Assembly (NCBI GenBank): GCA_000697055.1
Contig: JNDT01001634.1
Location: forward strand, 1 to 38,160
Source: Saksenaea vasiformis B4078
Taxonomy: Eukaryota; Mucoromycota; Mucoromycetes; Mucorales; Saksenaeaceae
DNA: 38,160 bases
Direction of reading: 5' to 3'
Made by a program: the position numbers and the translations under genes. Under the pieces are notes generated by a model that saw nothing but the letters and a program-made list of their open reading frames with translations, did not search any database and was not told the DNA's origin. Within the stretch, counting starts at the first letter, position 1; each line of letters starts with the position of its first letter. Positions 1 through 7,964 of this stretch are shown here, piece by piece.

Positions 1-462
1 TTAGCTCTGTCACAAGACGGGTCACAGCACTTCTCAATGGTTTGAAGTTGAGGGACAAAAGCGTTATGTGGCAGTTTCCTCTACATGACTGTAGAGAATA
101 CTATGTATTACCATTGATTGATGACTTCCGAACATTATAGAACATGGGATTTGTTACTCGATGAAAACATAATGAAGAATTGAAGATAAACCCTACGTTA
201 CCAGAAGTAGGCGAACGACAATGACATTGAGAAACAGAATATAGTTCTGTATTGATCCATCTTGTCATACAGGTCTCAATGATTAGATAGATAACGGTTT
301 AGTAAAGAAAAAGATTTGTCAATACTGCAGCTCTCAGATACTCTGGTTCACAGAAAGCTTTTTAAGCACGTACAAAAAATACTTTAATGATAGTTATAAG
401 CAAAAAAATAAAAAATAAAAAATAAAAAAACAAAAAAATATTTTAAACATATAAAAAAAAAG
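1..462. other. Gene-free stretch, A-rich at right end
   Basis: I see no supportable reading frame or RNA gene here. The right part (about 383-460) is a run of A-rich simple sequence (A-blocks broken by T and C). Read on the minus strand it is a T-rich tract directly behind the stop codon of the decayed gene tail that ends at 463, so it may be that gene's old 3' untranslated region. Confidence 0.4.
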
Positions 463-885
463 CTACATGCCCTCCGCCATGTAGCTATCGAGCTCCGCAT
501 CGAGCTCTTCCACCGTGGGAGGTGGCAGAGCCCGATACGGGCGAAGGCGGGCGGCGGGCAGAGTTCGAGTTCACGTTGAACTCTACAGTGAAAAGAGGCA
601 TAACGTTAGTACATGGCCACTGAGAGTTCTATTATATAGCGATGCTTTTCTTTGAGTCTTACGTCTATAAAATGCAACATAGACTTGGGGTCAGTCTAAG
701 AAAAATCATGCAATGACAGATTTATCATACAAAGAGCAGGATCAGTGCATGATCGTACCAATACAATATGTATTTTATATCATCCTGTTTCATCACGGAA
801 AACGTATCAATTACTTGATTTTCGCATAACGCTACGTACCTGCCAATTTGATAGTTGAGACCTTATTATCAAAGGTAGATCTGCC
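463..885 (-). pseudogene. Decayed gene tail ending in a UAP56-binding-like motif
   Basis: Not recognised with certainty. On the minus strand three exon-like pieces join in phase: one ending at 840 with donor GTACGT, a 33-nt piece 695-663, and a last piece 582-463. The intron 662-583 has donor GTAAGA, a textbook TACTAAC branch site and acceptor CACTGTAG. The last exon ends in TVEELDAELDSYMAEGM and then TAG; LDxxLDxYM is the motif of mRNA-export adaptors (Yra1/ALYREF and CHTOP type) that binds the helicase UAP56/Sub2. The preceding residues are Arg/Pro rich, as in such tails. However, codon 4 of this last exon is TGA (where CGA would fit the Arg-rich run), so the frame is closed unless splicing differs. 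I could not find the RNA-recognition domain upstream. Either a pseudogene or the wrongly reconstructed end of an unknown gene. Confidence 0.35.
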
Positions 886-1451
886 AAGCATAGACAAATG
901 ACAATCGCAATGCGAAACAACATATAGGATGACTCAGCTTTGTATTCGTATTCGAAGAGGATAAAGTAAAGTTTTAATGATTCATATTGTCACGAGTGTT
1001 CCATTTATCTCATCATCCGCAATTTATCACGGATCTGTAGAATCAGCACTGGATTCGTAAAGAAAATGAAGCATCGATAGCATGATAATGATACACGTTT
1101 AGTTGTATTCGTAAAGAGGGGTTCATCTTTTTTCGAGCACGGTTAAGCTATTCAAGAAGTATAGGGTCCATTGGAATTTGCTTATTTATTTGCATCACAT
1201 TGTCGTCCACGACCGTATCGAGTGAAACAGATATCAGATGAGAAAGCGTGGAAGAATGTCTTAGAACCAACAAGTAGAGGTCAAGAAGCTACCGATTCTT
1301 GAGTTAAACAGGGAACGACAGTTCATTTACATTCTGATTTTCCGTTACATATGCTATTGATTTATACTCTCTTATTTTCCATGACGGGACTGTATTGACA
1401 TTTTCCGCATACTGCTGCTGTTACGAGTACGCAAGCTAATTACTTTCTATT
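886..1451. other. Gene-free stretch
   Basis: No reading frame with protein-like composition, no tRNA or rRNA, and no clear repeat could be supported here on either strand. Confidence 0.4.
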
Positions 1452-1493
1452 CGCACCAGTATCGCGCACCTTAATCCACGCGATACTGGTGCG
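1452..1493. repeat. Perfect 15-bp inverted repeat with 12-nt loop
   Basis: CGCACCAGTATCGCG at 1452-1466 is repeated exactly in reverse complement at 1479-1493, separated by 12 bases. The right arm runs straight into a block of 20-bp tandem repeats. It lies about 900 bp upstream of the Fanzor start and could be part of the left end of that mobile element, or an independent hairpin or regulatory site. No matching copy was found on the far side of the Fanzor gene. Confidence 0.8.
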
Positions 1494-1555
1494 ACATGCG
1501 TCATGTGCGACAACCCTGCGATATGTGCGACAACTCTGCGATATGTGCGACAATC
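1489..1555. repeat. 20-bp tandem repeat, about three units
   Basis: The heptamer GTGCGAC recurs at 1489, 1505, 1525 and 1545. The two full units (1505-1524 and 1525-1544) are GTGCGACAACCCTGCGATAT and the same with one C to T change. The array abuts the right arm of the 15-bp inverted repeat. Short direct repeats next to an inverted repeat are typical of the subterminal region of DNA transposons, but no such role is shown here. Confidence 0.8.
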
Positions 1556-2389
1556 CTTATCCATAGTGCCATCGAGAAACCCAGGCGTTGGAGATGCTGC
1601 ATCCACATCGTCTTCAACCTTAACCGAGCTGTATATCTTATAATGGTGCATGTAAATTGCATCTATATCAATGCTGAATGCAAACGGTTTCATTGCGTCC
1701 CTGACACATGTCATGTGTAACAGTCCTTTCTTCGGTACAGGCAACCGAGAAACCATCAAGGTTATGCCTTGCTTAACATATGATTACCACGTCTTATGTC
1801 ATGATCACATAACTGTTATCTTGCATGGAAAGGTAGGATATAGTAGCACACATAGATGTGCTTGTTCACTTCGCTCTGTAACGGGAGAGAAAATCATTAA
1901 TCGCATCATGCACCGACATACACCATCGGCAAAGGGATTTTGCTTTCTTCTTTTGTGGAGTAAATTGATGCATTACAGAGGGAATGTCTCATGAAGGAAA
2001 CAACTGATAAATCTTGTGAGAATGACCATGTTTCACTCCCTGGTGGTATAGATCGCGGGTTAGGCAGAACCTTTACACTTTCTTTCACAGATGTTTTTTA
2101 TTTTCATTTTTTATGTTTGAAGAATCAAACAAGCTATCACACGTACGTCTTTAGAAACACGCTAAGTGTAGATGGTACTAACGGTCCATATATAGTCACT
2201 ACAATCATTATTACTACTGTTACAACGACGACAACAGCGACAGCAACAACAACAGCAACAACAAAAAAGAACCAGCAAAAACCAATCAAAACCATCAGAA
2301 AAAACTCACATTTTTTTTTTAATTTTCTTACTTTCTTTATCTGTTAGGTACAGAGAAAGGAGCAACAAGAAGTGTTATAGTGTATCTGC
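1556..2389 (+). promoter_or_regulatory. Upstream region of the Fanzor gene with TATA box and CAA-rich leader
   Basis: No gene is supported here. A TATA-like element (CCATATATAGTC, about 2187-2198) stands some 200 bp before the proposed Fanzor start codon. It is followed by a CAA/ACA-rich low-complexity stretch (about 2215-2290), which would lie in the 5' untranslated leader, then a T-rich run (2309-2340). Promoter identity is inferred only from the TATA element and position. Confidence 0.35.
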
Positions 2390-5300
2390 ATGGTAAGCTA
2401 TGGTTCAATCAATATAGCTTGTAATAACATGATCTTATTACAGCTCCCAAATCTGACTTTCAGTGGACAACCTGAAATCGACACGTCAGATGCACACAGC
2501 CGCACCCCCACGCAAGGCTATGCAGACTACATGAGAGGTGTAGTAGGTTCAGCCCGAGGGCTGCCTATCTCAAAAGGAAACTTCAAGAGGGCACTGAACT
2601 GGCTACGGCAACGAGGAATTGAGCCAGTCGCTAAAGTCACCAGCGAATCCTCATGAGAAGCCACTCTATCCTTCACTGTGGCTCGATGTTTGAATACCAA
2701 GCAAAGCGGCGTCCAAGTCCTGCTGCCTTCAGGCTGCCGCATCCCTGCGAATGGCATACTGCGTTTGACTGCCATTGCAAAGGTCCACAACATCTGCTTC
2801 TACGTCTTTTCTACCCAGCAGAAGCCAAAGGTCATTGGAAACAACAGTGCCCCTCTCAACGTGTCCCTTCTTCGTCAAGTCGATTCTTACACAGGAACAA
2901 GTTGATGGATACCGTTGGGAGTGAAACGATACACCTCCTCGCGACCTCGAAGGGTCAGAGGCGCAACCGGCAAGTTTCCCCGGTGTACCTCTGCTGCTGT
3001 CCTAAGGCGCTCTTCTGAGCGCAAGCGAAAGGCGCCATCCTCGCTTGGTGTGTCCGACCAGGTTATCAAAGAAGAACTGCAAAAGACCATGTATGTACAA
3101 TCAAGAAATCTATCTACGGTGGACTAAAGTATGCTTGTAGCAACCGAAGGATGAATCTCGAATTCACCAAAATCACGAGAAACAAGAAGCCTACGGAAAA
3201 AAGTCTGCAAAGATTCAAAGAAAAGTTCATGAACCGAAAGAAGACCCCAAAAGGGATCATTACAAGTAGTACCGGCTCAGATTGCCTTTACAGCACCTTC
3301 AAGGCTTCTTATGGTACGACAGCCACCCCAAAATGCCTTGAAGGGAGGGTTCAACAAGCACGCGTCACCCTTTTGAAGCAATGGAACCAGATAGCGAAGA
3401 TATTCTACGACCAACAAGTCCGCAAGCTGCGAAAAGGAAAAGAGCCGGCAGTCTCAGAATCAAGCAGCAGCAAGAGAAAATTCAAGGACATAAGCAGCGA
3501 CAACGAAGAAGGCGATGATGACAGCCACAAAGAGACTTCTGACAGCGACGACAGTGACGACAGTGACGACGAAGGAGAAAGCCATAAGAAGGAAATTCGA
3601 GTAGCCACCACGAGCCTCAGAAACCTAGTACGACCTGAGGTGGAATACGGCACCGTGAAAAGGCTCGTAACGGAAGCGCAAGAGAACAATTCGAGGGTGA
3701 TGAATACCATGGGCACCGTTTTGGGATATTTTACGGAGATGGTATTGCTGTGCTTGTATATAAACGCAAATCTAATAGTTCCTGTAGATCCTTCACGGAG
3801 ACGTGTACGACCATATCGGCTTCACGGAGCACAGCAACCATGCCGACCTCGCTAAAGTCTTCCCTCGGGGATATGATTTCGGGGACTTTGGACCAGTACA
3901 CGAAATTTCTTCTCTGCCGTTTGAAAATGCAGGTGATGTTGAGAAACTGAACATATTTAACTTCGCTCACTTTCAAAACATGTTTTACACATGCATTGGT
4001 ACCTCCACGTCACAGCAAGTGTAAGTTATGCACCAAGTCGAGGTACAGATTGGCTTACCCGTTGAATATAGACCAAAGTCATGGCGTAATATCAATACCG
4101 CGCTATCCTCCCGGGTCGAACCAGATGATGATGCAGTGACCTCACCCTTCCAAGCTCACGCAATCAAGGAATTATATACTGCTGCCAACAACACGTACAA
4201 CGGTGCTTTGTACCAAAGGTCACTGACGAATATTATCCGTCTCCTGCTACGAGCAAATCTCGCACCCAAGCGAATGCAAAGATACCTCGATATCACGAAA
4301 AAGAAAGCGGAGGAAAAAGCAGCACGACAGGAAAAGCAGAAGCGACAGGAGTCAGGCCGGCAGATGAGATCGAACAGGCTGTATTGGACCCGGGAGCTCA
4401 AGAAAGCGGTATCAAAAGGTCGTCCTCCAGAGGTTATCCAGAAGATTGAACGGAAAATCTCTGTGAATCAGCCGCAAACGGTGCGGGAGAAGGCAGCAAG
4501 GAAGGGTAAAACAGGAGACGTAAGTCGTGCTGCTGAAGACGAATACGAGGGCCATGTAATTGATGACACTGAGGACGACCTCGTCAGCGCTAGCGAAGAT
4601 GAAGACGCTGACGAAGAGCCTGCCGGCCCCAGTACACGTACGACCGCTTCTGCCAAAGAGACCCCCGCTCGTGTCATCCGTGCCCTCGTCGCGATTATTC
4701 GAATGCTTGTGGAATCACCGAAGATTACGCGAACGATTACAGTCGGAGACGTCGAGAAAGCTGCGTACCGTGGAACAAAGTTCACCGATCAAGAAAAGGA
4801 GGTAGCAGCACATATCGCAAATTTCCTCCGACCGTACGTGCCACGCCGAGCCGAAGCCGAGGAACCGCCAACGAAGCATATCCTGACTGTACTACCCATA
4901 GCAGCATTGTCGAACGTGGTCAGTCAGATACTACAAATGGACAAACGCGTGAACAAACTGTCTGTCGAGACAAGCGAAAAATGGAGTCTATTCCTCTCTC
5001 CCTCCGGTGTTTACAAGATCATGCGCGATAGCTACGATATTCCCAATGCACAGGATACCGGCTTTATTACTAGCGAACTGCAAGCCAGGATGGAGAAAGA
5101 GACCACCATGGGAGCCTTCTTCCAAGTCGACAAAATCAAACGCATGATGAACCGTCGCCACCTATCATGTCGGTGGAAATTGGAATTCGTCAACGAGTGG
5201 GCCGTGCGAATCTTAGGAACGGTGGATCAGACAAGGCCTCATCAAGTTTCAGCTGTGGAGAGACGCAGAGGCTTCCCTTCATTTGAACAAACGTCACAGG

Positions 5301-6695
5301 AGCCTCTCCCAGATAAGAATCAACTGGAACGGCAAATCGAGAGGAACAATAGCAAGATTACGCAGCTGGAAGACAAAGTGAAGCCAATACGAAAGGAGCT
5401 GCGCAAACTAGAAAAGCAGCGTATGGACTGGGGCAAAGCTGCTCGCGAAAACACCCGTTCCAAAGCCTACAAACAGCTACAAGATGTCCGACAAGCCATC
5501 CGCGTCAAGCAGGCTACCGCAGTTAAAGTAGAAGAGCAACTCAAACAAGCTCGCAGACAGCGGTACAGCCTCAACAAGATGAAGCAGGACATGGAAAAGA
5601 AAGGCAAAGGGAAAGCCAAGGCAGGCAGCAGCAAGAGGCGACCACCGAGGCGCAAGAAGCGCAAGAAGCGCAAGAAGAGCACGCAGAAGCGGCCTGACAA
5701 GGCGGTGGTCACGGAAGGAAACGTTCACCAAGTAATACAATATCTATGCATATGATTCGGGTACTTACTGACTGCATCTTTAGATGACTTCCGCTGCAAG
5801 AGATCTCTTCGCCAAGGAGTCCGTGCTTGTTTGCGGTGTCGATCCGGGTATCCAGACGACGGGGACCATATCCATCTCAAGCTCCGAGGATATGATAGAG
5901 CGTGTCCGCTCCATTTGCCGTGGAGAAATCAGTGAAGCACTTCCGGAAGAACATGGTACATGGGAACTGCGAGCCTCGACTGTCAACCACCTCACTCATT
6001 CGGACAAGCATCGCCATCGAAGAGAGCGAGCCAAGCAGCGAGGTGAGGAAGGCACAGCCCCGGAGAAAAGGAGGATCGAGCGAGAGAAGCGCACAAGAGA
6101 GATCCGCACCCTCAAGACGTATCAGCGACTTGCGGATGGTGAACGGCAGCGCTTCCCAGATGGGCTGATCGACAAGCCTGCGGTCCATTTCTATGGTCAT
6201 TGGCAGCCCATCAATTCAATGATCAAAGGTCATGCTCGCAGAGGAAGAAGCGACTACGACAGCAACAACGGCGCAAGGGCATAGTTGCTATTGTGAACGA
6301 GTTCAATACCAGTAAGACGTGCCACTGGTGCCTCAAGCCCGTGCAGTTCCAGAAGTATCGGTCTCTCGAAGGACGTATCAGAAGGAGTAACGGCGCCGTC
6401 TGCTGTGTCAATCCCCATTGTCTAAGTTTAACCAAAGGTCGCAACACAATGGGTCGTGATGCGAACGCTGCGAGGAATATCGCGTTGAAAGGTGTTTCCA
6501 TGGTGGTCTCTGCAGACGGAAATCCACTTGCGCCGTTCAACTCTCAACACACGAGCACATACAAGCTCGATCCACAATTTGCTGCCCAACCAATCCCGGT
6601 TCGGCATGCGCAAGGCCCGGAAGGGCAATTACCTGGTAAGTTTTGATAGCTGAAGCGCCATTGATTTAAACACCGATTTTTTTATAGATATGTAG
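2390..6695 (+). CDS. Fz: Fanzor (TnpB-like, RNA-guided nuclease family), large and frame-disrupted
   Basis: Fanzors are eukaryotic relatives of transposon TnpB; characterised members cut DNA guided by a short structured RNA. Proposed exons are 2390-2392 (ATG only), 2444-3090, 3141-3741, 3788-4020, 4072-5731, 5784-6635 and 6688-6695, with introns of 46-52 nt and good GT..AG sites. The nuclease core is clear: RuvC-I Asp in VCGVDPG (about 5835), RuvC-II Glu in IVNEFNTSKTC (about 6293-6325), a zinc finger CHWC...CVNPHC, and RuvC-III Asp in GRDANAARNI. A coiled coil (about 5310-5580) and a strongly basic tract (about 5630-5700) precede RuvC-I. Problems: two in-frame TGA codons (2654, 2903) in the N-terminal exon, and a shift between frames at about 6230-6250 between FYGHW and the RuvC-II motif. 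Starting at ATG 3151 would avoid both TGAs and give roughly 1,110 residues; from 2390 it is about 1,330. Fanzor identity is firm; integrity and start are uncertain. Confidence 0.85.
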
Positions 6696-6727
6696 TGAGT
6701 ATTGAAAGAGAAGAGGAAACTATAGAA

Positions 6728-7741
6728 TTTTTCCCATGCCTTTGCGTCTGTCTGAAAATTATTTGGCGTTACTTTCAGATGAAATCTGCGTTTCGAAGTA
6801 CGTATTTTTACGTTCATCGGATGCCATGATTTGTGTGTCATACTCTTTCATGTTATGTTCGCATCACTGATAGCTTCCCATTATCTAAACCAAAAGATGC
6901 GTTTCATTGTCTCGTGCAAAGGACGTGTTAACGATAGGACTCGATTATCCCGTGTTAAAGATAGGGTTCGGTAATAGGGTACCACCGTCTCATGCAAAAG
7001 GTGAATCAGTGATCGGATTCTTTTGACTCATACAAACAGTGTCTCATGCATAAAGCGCGTTGAAGATAGGTTCCTTTTATCTCACACAAAAAGGATGTCT
7101 CAGATAATGGAAAGTGGTGCATATTTAAAGGGACCACTTCTTTTTCCTTTCTTTTTTTCTTTGGCTCTGTTGGTACAACATCCCCGGTACGGATGTCAAC
7201 TGTTTATTACATAACCGGGATCATTCATGTTTTCTGTATGCCATTTAGGCTTCATGACCGCTGTCCCGAACCGTCTTGGCCGTGTTGCTGCTTTATGCCC
7301 ACACTCAAAGTACGTAAGCGTTATCACACCGACTCAGTATCGCCCATCTCCTGCAATAGATCGCCAGACATTGTATCGCTTCAAGCCCTCTGCACGCCGT
7401 TCAAAAATGGCCGTTCCTATGCCATTGGGTCGCCCCCAACCTCTCGCCGCCCCCACCGAATCGGGTGCGGGGCTTTGGCCTCCATCGATGGGTGGAATTA
7501 CCCCTTCGGGGGTAAGCGAAAAAGCATCAAAGCATCTTCCATTTACTAACCATGAATTATTTTTTATGCTGCCTGAATAAATTTTGCGTCCGGTGAAGAC
7601 CAAGTTCATTTGTTGATTAATCTTCAGACGAAAAATTGGTGTACTGATGGCCGCATATTCAATTCTTCTTTAGCGCAAACTTGGCTCTTCAGAGATGCAA
7701 GATTTATTTAGTGTAGCGTAAAAAGTGATTCAATAAACAGT
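6728..7741 (+). repeat. Dispersed promoter-bearing repeat, copy 1
   Basis: This segment is homologous to 14520-13913 (minus) and 28492-29378 (plus). All three begin near TTTTTCC, share TATTTGGCGTTACT, and carry repeats of a TCTCATGCAAAAG-like motif; here six variants lie between 6909 and 7110. Next comes a conserved TATA element (TGCATATTTAAAGGGA, about 7118-7133) with a pyrimidine-rich initiator. A shared exon-like block ends at CCCACACTCAAAG before a GTACGT donor-like site (about 7300-7315). The 3' end is CAATAAACAGT, a likely polyadenylation signal. No intact protein could be supported inside. It begins 33 bp after the Fanzor stop. It may be a solo LTR, a non-autonomous transposon, or the 3' end of the Fanzor element. 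Confidence 0.75.
7122..7129 (+). promoter_or_regulatory. TATA box of repeat copy 1
   Basis: TATTTAAA is preceded by GGAAAGTGGTGCA and followed by GGGACCACTTC and a CT-rich run. The same arrangement is present in copy 2 (about 14135-14124, minus strand) and copy 3 (about 28932-28939), so it is the best conserved part of the family. The array of TCTCATGCAAAAG-like motifs lies within 220 bp upstream, like an enhancer array. Confidence 0.5.
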
Positions 7742-7964
7742 GTAGCTCGCATCAATTAATTGTTGCTGTCTACGCTCTGGGTTCAATGCGTACTGCCGCC
7801 TTTGAGCTTTAAGATTAAGTCCCAATGGAGAGTCATCATTGGCCCGTTACGTGCCATCAAGTCCCATATCAGCAAATTCCGATTTACTGATGTCATTTTT
7901 CGGTGCGCTTGCGGGGTGCACGTAGCGAGCCCAGACGGAAGTAGTTGCAGAGCAGTGTTGTTCC

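Noticed and set aside
461..590. Cluster of short GC-rich hairpins (for example AGCTACATG...CATGTAGCT and GCCCG-ATA-CGGGC) resembling a structured RNA
   Set aside because: The minus strand reads as a protein tail (LDAELDSYMAEGM) with a normal intron in front, so codon composition explains the self-complementarity better than an RNA gene.
1436..1759. Overlapping open frames on both strands around the tandem repeat
   Set aside because: They arise from the repeat and inverted repeat and show no protein-like features.
6229..6241. 13-nt GT...AG segment as an intron that would repair the Fanzor frame
   Set aside because: Too short to splice, and removing it does not bring the two frames together.
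7227..7580. 117-codon open frame inside repeat copy 1
   Set aside because: Not preserved in copies 2 or 3, and composition changes at the shared donor-like site; probably not translated.
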